Shown: piece by piece, positions 31,436 through 41,582 of the stretch
How positions within the stretch are numbered: the first letter of the stretch is position 1
How the letters are laid out: each line of letters opens with the position of its first letter
NCBI GenBank assembly: GCA_030248195.1
Contig: JASAND010018339.1
Span: forward strand, 1 to 64,000
Direction of reading: 5' to 3'
Length of the DNA: 64,000 bases
Source: Trissonchulus latispiculum
Lineage: Eukaryota > Nematoda > Enoplea > Enoplida > Ironidae
Notes under the pieces: model-generated
Database searches by the model: none
Seen by the model: only the letters and a program-made list of their open reading frames with translations
What the model was told of the DNA's origin: nothing
Position numbers and translations under genes: made by a program

Positions 31436-32269
31436 CTTTCTTGGAAGCGGAATGGGGGCATTCCCCGACAATGAACACAAACATCATCATTCCCTGATAG
31501 CACCCGTTTATTAAGGAAGAACATATAATCATGAGCATGTATATAAGTAAAATATATAAGCAACTGCAGGTGAAAGGACCAATGTAGAATGGAACAATTA
31601 ACAGGGGTGCCCTAAAAAGGGCCGTAAAAAATTAAAACGGGGGTAGCGATAAAATAATTGCAACGGGGGATCTGGGGGCAGAGCCCGCTTGAAGTTGAAG
31701 AAATTTTTGGATTTTGCGATAAAACCGGTGTTCGGAACTCAAATTCTTTTCACTTAGAAGAACCATGAAAGTTTTTTAAAACTCCACAATATTTTTAAGC
31801 AAAAATAACAATTTTCTCCGAACTATCTGATACGTTTCAAGATTTTTCTCTATAAATGCTATAAATATGCCGTTAAAAATTAGAAAACTCTTTGGTTTTT
31901 AGTAGCACGACATTTAAAGAAGTGAGAAATTATTTGGGTTTTTGCCTTTTTCTATTTTACTCCTTATTTTTTCATACCTACTAATCGCGACGGGGGGCGG
32001 CCTCCCCAGGATCCGCCTCTGGCGTAGGGACGACAGCCCTCAGAAAAAATCAGAGCCCAAACTACGGTAAATTGTTTCAAGAAATTAATTGAGAGCAGTC
32101 TTGGAATGGCAATTGCCGAGTATTCTGGTTTTTGGCAGCGTATCTTTTAAGCGTTTGACTGCGAACTCAACTCAACGTTTAAGCTACAAATGCGCCGAAG
32201 GTACAACATTTTTTGAAAGAAATGTGAAGCAAAAAAAACCCATGCCATAGAAACTATCAAAGGAAATGA
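31436..32269. other. spacer with a probable hAT-like G/C-rich repeat
   Basis: About 31612-32026 has a purine G-run left part (GGGGGATCTGGGGGCAGAGCCC) and a right edge GGCGGCCTCCCCAGGATCCGCCTCTG. The reverse complement of that edge, CAGAGGCGGATCC, resembles common hAT MITE ends. A left end and target duplication were not established. Confidence 0.35.
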
Positions 32270-32280
32270 AAAAGACAACT

Positions 32281-33254
32281 GAAACTGCCTAGCCACCCGC
32301 CTTGGACAGCCGCCAACGCCACCTTCTACTCTACGCTGAGGACCCTCACCCCCAGAAACGCTAGCCCGGAAACTGTCCGCCTACAGGTGGAGGAGACACT
32401 TAATCATCTCCCACCGGCCAACACTATAATATGGACTGCTGGCTCAGCAGAATCCGGTATCTACAACGGTGGATCCTCAGCTGTAGTCACGGCGCCGAAT
32501 GGTGAAGAACTAGACCGAATCCTGAGTCCTGCCGGACGTGTCTGCTCTAGCTACAAAGCTGAACTCGTAGCTATTGATGCAGGCTTAGCCTGGGCTCTCC
32601 GGAACCGCCATCCCAACTGGAAGGAGATCCGGATCTGCACAGACTTCCAATCCAGCATTGCCAAATTGTCGACCGCAAACCTCTGCGGTGGCTCGCTATT
32701 GCTGGACAATATCTGGGGAAAACTGGTGGAACTTTCCAGCCTGGGTTGCCATATATCCTTCCAGTGGATCCCTGCCCATATCGGTGTAGCCGGAAACGAG
32801 GCGGCTGATGAAGGCGGGATCTCGAAATCTGGACCAGTACGAGGCCTGCGTTGACCTTGCGACTGCCAAGGCCGTGATCAAACGGTATTTCAGAGAAAAA
32901 ACCAGACAGGAGCGCCTGATTTCCGACCATCTTGGCATCTACACCAACGGATCTGCACCCAACCCCTCCCTGGAAAGCGGCCTGTCCAAACAGGAACGAA
33001 CTGTGCTGGCCCAGTTACGAAGCAACGGGCACTGCACTATCCTTGGAGCGTTCCGCCATAGAATTGGAATGGCGGACAGTCCCAGATGTTCGGATTGCGG
33101 GCATGAATCTGAAGACCTCCAGCACCTACTACTCGACTGTCCTGCGCACACTCCCTCCCGGGTCAGGCACCTGGGGATAAGCCCATCCCTCTCGATCCTT
33201 ACGGAGACCCCAGTATCAGTGGTGGACTTCCTTCGAGGTGTGGGGCGGCTCTAG
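32281..33254 (+). pseudogene. 5'-truncated LINE: RNase H domain and C-terminal CCHC finger
   Basis: The first frame (Met at 32387, but coding text from about 32281) is an RNase H domain: WTAGS, KAELVAIDAG with Glu59, CTDFQSS with Asp86, WIPAHIGVAGNEAADE with His131 and Asp141. The first catalytic Asp of the usual TDGS is Ala here. A frameshift near 32820 leads to a second frame (32808-33254) that ends in HRIGMADSPRCSDC...HLLLDC, a C-x2-C-x8-H-x4-C finger typical of I/R1/Jockey-group LINEs with RNase H. A (CAA)n tail follows. Reverse transcriptase and endonuclease are missing through 5' truncation. Confidence 0.85.
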
Positions 33255-33292
33255 CCCGCTCCATCGTATTGGTTCCTAACCAGATGATCCAG

Positions 33293-33319
33293 GAACAACA
33301 ACAACAACAACAACAACAA
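33293..33319 (+). repeat. (CAA)n tail of the LINE fragment
   Basis: About nine CAA units, then A/G-rich bases. Simple-repeat tails like this close several non-LTR retrotransposon groups. Confidence 0.8.
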
Positions 33320-33585
33320 AAAGAAAAAGAAAACACACGACAGGTCCAAGAATTTTGGAATAAATATGTAATGAAAGAGGCAGCAGTTTTTAAAGAAAAT
33401 GCAATGGAAAACGCACCGGAGGCGCGTAAATTTAAAGCAAATACAAACGAAAACACGCTGATGCAAAATTTTTAATGGTATGGTCAACAAGAATGTAATG
33501 GTCAACGCGACGTGAAACGCTTTAAATCAATGTAATGGAAATTTCGCCAAGGGCGAAGCCGACCAAGAAGTTTTCAGACCATTTT
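33320..33585. other. AT-rich spacer
   Basis: No feature recognised. Confidence 0.3.
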
Positions 33586-33589
33586 GTTG

Positions 33590-33858
33590 CAGGGGTAAAC
33601 ATTTTGTTGCGCGGGGTAAAAATTTGGTTGCGCGGGAAAAAAGTGCTAATGCACTCTGTTGCGCGGGGTTAAAAAGTTTGTTGTGTGGGGACAAAATCTT
33701 CATGCGCTTTGCTGCGCGGGGGTAAAAATTTTGTTGCGCGGCGATAAACATTTGCTGCGCAGGACAAAATCTTGAGAAGCTTTCCTGCGCGGGGTAAAAA
33801 TTTTACTGCGCGGGGGTAAAATTTTTGCTGAGCACTGCGCGGGGGTAAATTTTTCTTA
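33590..33858. repeat. degenerate minisatellite, unit about 24 bp
   Basis: About eleven variants of TTGCGCGGGGTAAAAATTT in a row, with two longer units containing ACAAAATCTT. The minus-strand frames over it just read the repeat. Confidence 0.8.
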
Positions 33859-33887
33859 GCCTGCACAAGTGCAGGAGTTGTGCAGGC
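33859..33887. other. perfect 10-bp-stem hairpin
   Basis: GCCTGCACAA / TTGTGCAGGC around a 9-nt loop, right after the minisatellite. Role unknown. Confidence 0.5.
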
Positions 33888-34168
33888 ATTGCCCATGCGT
33901 GAGATCCGAACCTGAAAGTCCTATCGATAGAGCCCATCTCGGTTTTTGGTTTCCTCCGGGATGTGGGCCGGATCCGTCCGTCCCAGTCATGTTGAGCCTG
34001 CTCAGACGACACAGAAAAAGAAGATAAAGTAAGCAGCTGTATACTGTCCAGCACATTCTCAGCTAAAAAATGATGTAAAAATTATTGTTGGACTCCAAGA
34101 ATTGAGTACATTACAGTCTTTGCTGCAAATCCCCGTACCTAAATTTTTCAGGTTGAAAAAGCCGTTGA
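33888..34168. other. spacer with unidentified repeat-like text
   Basis: The minus strand has GGTTCGGATCT (B-box-like) near 33905 and CTATCGATAG upstream, but no matching A-box or fold, so no tRNA is called. Confidence 0.3.
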
Positions 34169-34609
34169 AAAATAGGATGGCGGTATATTGATGACATTTT
34201 ATTTTTGGAACGGGCCAGAAATGGTCTAGAAGGGTTCCTCAATCTGGACAATAGAATTATCCCCAGCATTAAGTCGAAACCCGCGAGACTAAGGTTTTAC
34301 GTTCTTGTGGAATTTCGCAACGGCAGAGTCGTAACAGGCCTGTTTATTAAACCAGCTGACACTAAGAAGCATCCGCATTTTGAATTTTGTTATCCTTCGC
34401 AACACAAACTGCCCATTGCCCAAAGCCAGGCCATGAGAATCTGTTGTATATGCTCAAATCCAGATAGTACCCGGATAAGGTGTACTCAGGTCAAGAAGGA
34501 TTTAGAGAAAACAGGCCACCCCAGAGACAAAGTCCAACGCAGAATTGACAAAGCCCTCTCAGTAAGCAGAGAACAACTGCTGGAACCTAAAATCGAGCCC
34601 GCGGCGTAG
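34169..34609 (+). pseudogene. Penelope-like element reverse transcriptase fragment
   Basis: The open frame after a stop at 34166 begins GWRYIDDILFLERAR, with YIDD the catalytic motif C of reverse transcriptase (34184-34195). It goes on with VTGLFIKPADTKKHPHFEF and KLPIAQSQAMRICCICSN, which match the KPTD...HP...SIPYGQALRLRRICS signature of Penelope-like elements, then the KKDLEKTGHPRDKVQRRI thumb region. The fingers, the first catalytic Asp and a GIY-YIG endonuclease are absent, so this is a dead 5'-truncated remnant. Confidence 0.75.
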
Positions 34610-34818
34610 AAAAAGGAAGGCTTTCGGTCTTGCCGTCGTCATGGCGAATTTGTAGTTTCATGTTTTAAACTAAATATGTAAATGTTGAATAAAATTAATT
34701 TATTCATTTCTTAATTAAATTTTAATTTGGAATCGTGAGAACTTATTAATTTATTTATGAGTTAAACTTGAATTTTGAATATTGAGAACCTTTTGCCAAT
34801 ATTTTAAATTTTACAGAT
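34610..34818. other. AT-rich spacer
   Basis: No feature. Confidence 0.3.
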
Positions 34819-35268
34819 ATGCTATTACTGGCCGCTGAGCAACGTCGTCGTGTAATTCGCAGAGAGCGTATATTCCGTGACCGATCTAATCCTCTAGACC
34901 CTTTCAACGATGCCCAATTAATAGAGAGGTACAGATTTAATAGAGACACTATCTTAGCTATTACTGATTTAATTTCTGATGATATCTCCCCGTCCACGAA
35001 TCGTAGCCATTCCTTATCTGCCCTGACCCAGGTGCTGGCTGCCCTGAGATTTTACGCAACCGGGTCCTTCCTATGCCCAACCGAGGATATGCACGGGATC
35101 AACAAGGCTAGTGCTTCAAGATGTCTCTACCGGGTTTCGCGTTCGCTGACACGAAAACGACAGGACTTCATCCATTTTCTATCTAAAGCTGAGGATATTA
35201 TCAGGGTTAAGTTGGGTTTGAATTTAAGGACGCCATCAATTGACGCTTCTTTTTCATTTGATGAATAA
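34819..35268 (+). pseudogene. PIF/Harbinger (HARBI1-like) transposase N-terminal fragment
   Basis: 150 residues: FRDRSNPLDPFNDAQLIERY, RFNRDTILAITDL, LSALTQVLAALRFYATGSF and INKASASRCLYRVSRSL. This matches the N-terminal helical part of HARBI1/PIF transposases (RFSRETI, LQVLIALRFFATGSF, VSKSTVSRI). The DDE nuclease domain is missing: after KRQDFIHF the frame loses similarity and stops at 35268. About one third of a normal transposase. About 100 bp downstream lies a GGCC-type MITE end with its own subterminal repeat, which suggests that this family of ends belongs to Harbinger elements. Confidence 0.8.
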
Positions 35269-35370
35269 TTAGGGCGTCGTGGTCTCTTAGCGGAAACTTG
35301 AGAAGAAGACATAGCGCGATAAATAATAAAGCAACTGCTATAAAGCAACAATAGTTTAAAACAACACTGA

Positions 35371-35526
35371 TTTAAGAGCGCTTGCCGAGCGCGAATTTAC
35401 GAGACCTTACCAAGCTGCTTTGTGAAACAGTTATGAGCTGCTTGGAAATGTGTTGGAAGTCGCTCGTAAAACTGCTATTTACGAGCGCTCTTAGAGAAAT
35501 CTTAAGAGCTTTTTGTAAAACGGCCC
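35371..35526. mobile_element. right end of a GGCC-type (Harbinger) element, word AAGAGCGCTC
   Basis: Ends CTTTTTGTAAAACGGCC at 35525. Inside are TTTAAGAGCGCTTGC, ACGAGCGCTCTTAG, CTTAAGAGC and GAGCTGCTT in both orientations. The left partner was not found; it may have lain upstream of the transposase fragment. Confidence 0.6.
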
Positions 35527-36479
35527 CCTGGTGTCCCCCGCCCAAGCTAAAGAATCTGCTTAGCAAGGCAGGATTATCATCTGCCGAAGGTAGAGCAGAG
35601 GGTTTTCCTACTCTCCATTCGGTTTAATGGACGTCGCCATGACATTTGCAAAATGGGTGCTACTACCCGCTTTCGTGTGATTTTAGCAGTCATAACCATA
35701 ATTTACATGACCTGCTGTTGACAGTATGGATTCAGCGGACAACCAAACACCCAAAAGAGGAAGGAAAAGTGGTAGACCATTTGGAAAATCAATTGGGAAA
35801 CCGTCCTTTGCAAAATAATTTCCCATCCCCCGGGACATTTGGCACTAGCACTTGCAGTTACAAACGGGACACAGCAATAGTCGGCAACAACAAAAACAGG
35901 AATAACCCATTTTTGGGAAGCCCCAAGTTCCTTAGATTCCTACCCTCCCCAAGACCCCGATTTTCCAATTTTCCGTTTCCAATCTACGTTCTGATTTCCA
36001 ATTTATAATCTGTTTTGATTATCATCCTTACTGCTAATGTTCCTAGTTTCGTAACCTCGTGTGAATCCACTGATTATAGTCATCAAAAGACTTATAAAGC
36101 TCTTTTCGACTCTCAAAATGGCTTAAGCTGTTGCGTTTCACACATTACCACACGAAAGCAGCCAACCATCTTGAAGCATACAAACACTGTTAGATTTACT
36201 GTTATAACAGTTATAATTTATAATTATCAGTAATCACTGAATTAACAGCGATAGATTTTGGAATCTTTCGATAGGCGCGTGTGTGCGTGTGTGCGTGTGC
36301 ATGTGTGTAGGTGTGTGTGCGTGTGTGTGTGTGTCTAAAATGTTTCTATAAACAAACATATGGAAACCAAAACCCTTTAAGCGTAAACCGGCATATCCAC
36401 CCCCAAGTTTTAATGACATATTATGTTCTTTAGTATTTGCGAAAAATAGGTATACTGCTTTTCATGATTGTTTTCTAAA
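35527..36479. other. non-coding spacer with a GT microsatellite
   Basis: A GT/GTGC-rich array spans about 36275-36335. The 120-codon frame near 35650-36008 has no recognisable domain and is not called. Confidence 0.4.
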
Positions 36480-37175
36480 AGAAATTAGAGTAAACTTTAT
36501 TACTTATCGGGTTGTTGCCAGTTGTTGCAAGCAAAAATGGCTTCTGTTTGCTGAAAGGTTTGTCTTCAGTGTGTAAGCAGTAATCTTTATCAAGTGGACG
36601 AGAAATTCTTGAAAAGTCTCAGAAAACTTCAACAATGGCCAGTACAATCTCTGCCATAATGACTGCAGCAAGATGCTCACCTGCTGTTTAAGTCAGAATT
36701 GTTGAACAGTTTATAAAGGAAACGCTCGAATTCTATAGTGAGCTTTTATTTCAGATTGAACATTTAACGCAAAAACTGATTTTCATTTAATGGACTTTCC
36801 GGATTCATCCTATGCAAGCGGCGTTTTCTTACAACGCAGCTGATAAAACTTGATTTAAGCAAAGATCTTAAAATGCATCTTACTGAAACGGTAACATCAA
36901 TTTGTCTTAGATCTAGATTTTTTCTAACTTCAAAAGAAAGCAAAACTTCCATACAAGCCTAGTCGTGGTTTTGTGAAGTCTACGAATTATGAATAAAACC
37001 CTGTCTGCATGAGCAAGCTACACTGCGCAATAAATAACTAATGGTGGATTTCGTCTTTGAAAATTATATCTTTTAGTTCTACCGAAGCACGAAGATATCG
37101 AACCTAGTTCTTTAATTAATATACCCACTTCTGGTACTCTTTGTGGTTCATGCAGATAACCAACTAAAAGGGGTT
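36480..37175. repeat. second segmental duplication, copy 1
   Basis: Collinear with 51345-52100: TTATTACTTAT-GGGTTG, GGTTTGTCTTC-GTGT, AAGCAGTAATC, TTTAATGGACTTTCC-GG-TTCATC-TATGCAAGCGGC, ATTTGTCTTAGAT, CAAAACTTCCATACAA-CCTAG and CTCTTTGTG. Several blocks are more conserved than the rest. No shared reading frame, so not coding exons. Confidence 0.75.
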
Positions 37176-38089
37176 CTAAACATATGTATAGAGTCGAACT
37201 CACACAACGTGATACCTACGCTCTTGGCATATATTAGTAATGCTTCCAGTTACGGCAACGCTGTTGTAGACGCAATTAGAGCATGACGATGTCTGAGATT
37301 CTATATAGTGCTGAGTGGTAGAACTAGCCAGGAAAGGTGATGGTCAATCGTTCGTTCAACGGTCCTTTGTGGCACAAGTTAATGATTTCGTTCGTTGATA
37401 GAAGCTGATGTTTTGCAGCTATTTTTATAATATAATAGGCCATTAATAGCACGAGCATGGAGGTAAAGAATTTTTATTCTGTTAAACTTAACTCTTTAAT
37501 ATTTCTTAGCCCTAAAGGTCACGTACGCACGCTGAAGTGTGCCTACAAGCGCCATGCGCATCAATGCACCTTGACGCGCGTCGCTCTATCTTCGTCGGTC
37601 TTCTTTACTCGGGCGAGATGCTACGCTTTTCAGCCTACGCGTGTCGATGCTTCCAACTGTAGCGTGCAGTTGTAGTGCGCTGATGCATTGCAGGCTGCAG
37701 CGCGCGTCTGCTGCAGAGTGCGTCTACGTTCGTCTAATCGTGGCTGGAACTATGAAATCAGCATTCAGTGTGATAATAACATAATGTACTAAACTTCAAA
37801 AATTATTCAAAAGCACTGATTAAAGTCTTAAATGTGTCATATGGTTTGAGAAAACAGTAGTAATATCAATTTTATCAATACTAATAGGAACAATGAGTTT
37901 CTCGAGAGGTCAGAAGGCCATAGCTGAAAAACGTTAAACTAGTGGTAAGCAGACATCCTCACAGATTATAATTAAACACGTCCTTGAGCTTCAATATACA
38001 TCTAATATATAAGAAAAGTTGGTTTGGTTCAATATTTTGGAGATGACTGTACAAAAGCAATCGCTGCGTTAGTTCACTCTAACGTGTAA
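37176..38089. other. spacer with a GC-rich island
   Basis: About 37515-37740 is GC-rich with repeated GCGCGTC/GACGCGC and TGCAG words, unlike its neighbours: perhaps another MITE with its own subterminal word. No termini were established. Confidence 0.35.
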
Positions 38090-41000
38090 AAGCTACAACT
38101 ACAAATACATTTTTATTCCAAATACACTAGGTGTAGAAAAGAAAATATAAACATATTTAGCACTGTTATATTAAAAATGTAGATATGTTTAGGACTATTA
38201 TATTTTACATAGAATATTCATCTCACTTATACCTATTAGTCGTCATTACTCTTTACAAAGAAAGCAATACCCATAAAGGAGCATTCCAGTTCCTACGTAT
38301 GAGTTTTGACAAAAAACATGTAAAGGAGGAATTGAGATGTGAAAAATGATTAGATGTAAGTAGGATAGCTGCCAATAGTGGAAAAGCAAATGACAACTAA
38401 AAGTATGACAAGCGATACACTTCTATAGTTATCAGCTTAGAACCACATTAACAGCTAACACAGTACCCACCCAGTACAGAATTGTGAATGCTCATTCACT
38501 CGGTGTTTTCATGATGAAGCACGAAAGTAGCGAAGAGATGATGAAACGTTTGTAGTTAAATATGACGTAAGCACACAGCGAGTGAACAATTGTGGACTGC
38601 TTAATAGTCAGTTGTGGTGACCACTATGTGTTCGCTTATGGGGATTATTGTGCATATGTTATTTTTAGACTGATAACTAAGAATTTGTCGCTTGTCGCAC
38701 TCTTAGCAATTCTATAGTTTTGGCAAGAGTAAACAATGGATGATATCATTAATTTGCATTGATTTTAGTATGCATATAATTGTCCACGATTTTCAATGGA
38801 GAAATTCCAAAACAGCAATCGTTCAACACATAATCAGTACAAAAATACACAGTTGTAATTTACATCAAATCACTGTTTGAGTAGGCAAAATATTGCATGC
38901 TGAATATATAAAAACCAAATATACGAGCAGTGAACTATAAGAATTGAAATGTATTGAATAATTAGTAAAAGAAATGTACTAACCATCGACAAATAAGTAA
39001 AAGTTATAGCAGCGAGGAAATGGTGGTATACCACATAAGTAAGGGTACAAATATTAGATTTGAAATATAGTGATTATCAAAGAATAAATAAAAAATACAA
39101 AATATTTAAAATTAAGTAAATGTGACGACAGCGAGATAGTCATGGTATACTATATATAACCAAGTGTGCAAAACTGCCAATAAATTTGTCTTAAAATAAA
39201 TGGCAGTCTTCATCAGCCCTGCAACATTTAGAGAAACGGCTAGTCTTGTTACTAGCTGCGACGGATGCTTTCTGTCATGAAGTTTCACCAGGTGGGATTT
39301 GCTCGGCAATCGTGGTATACCTGGCAAAATATCATCTTGTGAGGGCAAATACCATGCGAGCTGCAGCAGGGAACCCGCTCACGCAGTTAGTGAAAGTAAC
39401 CGACGAAATGCTTTTCCTATTGTATTAAATTCAAGTAAAGCTTCCGTGAATTCCGTAAAATAAATGGAAAACAAATATTTAGATTATAAATAGATAAAAT
39501 GCAATACAATAAAATAATAAATGCAATAAAATAGTCTACCGTAGAATGCTAGATTAAAATATAGACAAATACAATAATGGAATAAACGAATAATGAGAGT
39601 ATTTCTTACACAAAACATCAATAATTAATTTATATATCATAGACTACAGTCTTCATAGGGTAAAGTAACAAGAGTGAAGTAGGGAATTTGCTTAGCCCAC
39701 GGTAAACAAATTGTTTCTACTCCACACCTTCAACAAAATTTCTGCACATTGTGCTGCGTTTTTATCACACTTCAAGAATTTGTTCAGCATCGCATAAACC
39801 AGATTTGTCCACGGACTACAGCAAGTAAACAAATTAAAACCATTTTATGCATGTGTGACAAACTGTTACAAATGAATCATGACGGTTGTGACTCTACAAA
39901 AGAAACACTCAAAATATGCAAATATTAAACAAAGATCTGTATGACGTGGACACAAAGGGCACTAACTGAGGATGTTCTTCGCTGTGGAAAGAGGACAAAT
40001 TAATTCAGTTCTTTTTCTACACAGGGTTAAAAACTTTTAACAGTTAATTTTAACTTGCCTGCAGGATTAAACAAAAAGTTTTTAACTCTAGTTTTTAGAA
40101 CGGACCTAAGAATTGTTTACGCTAGACTGAACCGTAGTAGTTGGTTTAACGTTTGTGCTTGTAATCAGCCAAGTTTCAACAGCCTTAAGAAATGGGCAAA
40201 CTTTAATCATAGCTTTGCGAAATTCTGAATTTTTAAAGAAGAAAATGAACGGATTATTCAAAACATTAATATCGACCAAGGTTTGTGCTATCAGAACGGC
40301 GTTGCTTACAGCCCCTGCGCTTAATGAAAGGTATGGGAGGAAAAGATAAAATAGATTTGGTAAGAAGTTAAGGAAAAAATTTCCCGCTATAACCAACGAA
40401 AGCATGTGAGTAACCTTTTTCTGACGCTGCCGGTTATTTTTCATAACTTCGGACATTTCTGAATCTGTCGTGCAGTGTAAGACAAAGATAGCCCCGACAT
40501 AGATTAATACGCCTGCCAGAATGATTCCCATTGAACCGAACAAATTCATGCTAGCAATCCATGCATGTGTAGTAAGATATGATAAACAATACATCGGTAC
40601 TGTATTTTCATGAGGTAGGAGATACCCCGATACTACTGACACCAAAGTAAGTGCTAAAGAAATTATAGATGCTGCACCAATGACATACATTACATGATTC
40701 ATAGTTATTTTCATATAAAGCCTAACACTGGAGCAGGCAATAAATCTGTCACTGGAAACCAAAAACATGAATATAGGCTGTCCCCAACAAGAAAACAGCA
40801 TTGGAAAAAGAAATGGAGTGCGACTGTGACAGTACCATGGGGATACCAATCGTTTGGCTTGATTGGTAATATAGACCAGGAACCGATAAGATGAAACATT
40901 AACCACCGCCACTCCCAGAATTGTATCATTAATAGCCATAGCCAGTGGTAACATGAACTCTTTTTTGTGCAAATCTTTCACTTTAATCAAGGTATAGCTC

Positions 41001-41230
41001 AGAAACGCGTTGGCAATGATCATGACTAAACCTTGTGATACATACATCCCGTTACCAACCACTTGTACCAAGAATTCGTCAGAATCGTCAACCACTTCTG
41101 TTCCATTGGCATTCACGTTTTCTGTTATATTGGCCATGCTGCTGCCGTAGGCGCAAACAGCTATAAAATGAAAAACAATACATGAGACTTTAAGTTGTAA
41201 TTCCTTGCTTTTGAATGTACATATAAATAA
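38090..41230. repeat. segmental duplication, copy 2 (receptor locus)
   Basis: Counterpart of 4660-8030 in the same orientation. Divergence is high outside the gene. A MITE end replaces the 3' flank of the gene (about 40000-40105). Confidence 0.8.
40106..41137 (-). CDS. seven-transmembrane G protein-coupled receptor, copy 2
   Basis: 343 residues, co-linear with copy 1 without gaps and differing at 27 positions (92% identity). All key features are kept: N-terminal sequons, Cys103/Cys184, DRF at 130-132, NPFIF at 295-299, the basic third loop and the VNNS end. Differences cluster in residues 1-166 and 281-336; residues 167-280 are identical. Changes in membrane segments are mostly hydrophobic swaps (Val/Ile/Leu), as expected under purifying selection, so both copies look functional. 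The coding sequence stops with TAG at the exact border of a MITE end. Ligand unknown. Confidence 0.85.
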   Translation of the reverse strand: MANITENVNANGTEVVDDSDEFLVQVVGNGMYVSQGLVMIIANAFLSYTLIKVKDLHKKEFMLPLAMAINDTILGVAVVNVSSYRFLVYITNQAKRLVSPWYCHSRTPFLFPMLFSCWGQPIFMFLVSSDRFIACSSVRLYMKITMNHVMYVIGAASIISLALTLVSVVSGYLLPHENTVPMYCLSYLTTHAWIASMNLFGSMGIILAGVLIYVGAIFVLHCTTDSEMSEVMKNNRQRQKKVTHMLSLVIAGNFFLNFLPNLFYLFLPYLSLSAGAVSNAVLIAQTLVDINVLNNPFIFFFKNSEFRKAMIKVCPFLKAVETWLITSTNVKPTTTVQSSVNNS

Positions 41231-41242
41231 TTCTTTTGATTA

Positions 41243-41582
41243 AGCCTGGTTCACTCTGCCAAAGTTTTAAGTTCTACAGTTTTAAGTTTTAAGGTTTTTA
41301 GTTTTAAGAAATTTAGTTTTAGCAAGCATTGATTCACACTGGATTGTCAGTTTTAAGGTTTAACGGAGTGGATTTGCTCTATCCGACAATCAACACGCAT
41401 GTTCTGTACTAAAATCATCAACACTGGTTTTGAAACTTGGACCATTTTCAGCTTCAGTTTTAAGTTTCAAGGAGCTCTCGAAACTTAAAACTAAGAACTT
41501 AAAACTGAGTGTGGTGTGAACACAGCTGCTAAAAACCTAAAACCTTAACACTGAATTTTAATGCGTCAGTGTGGACCGGCCT
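41243..41582. mobile_element. MITE family D, TSD TTA, subterminal word GTTTTAAG
   Basis: Ends AGCCTGGTTCACTCTG (left) and CAGTGTGGACCGGCCT (right) are imperfect inverted repeats, bordered by TTA on both sides (41240-41242 and 41583-41585). Subterminal AGTTTTAAG / CTTAAAACT words are repeated at both ends. 340 bp, no ORF. It lies about 100 bp upstream of receptor gene 2. Confidence 0.8.

Noticed and set aside
33888..33960. B-box-like GGTTCGGATCT on the minus strand, possible tRNA
   Set aside because: No A-box at the right distance and no cloverleaf arms could be paired.
35646..36008. 120-codon plus-strand frame
   Set aside because: Asn/Pro/Phe-rich without domain or repeat support; no homologue recognised and no splice or start context.
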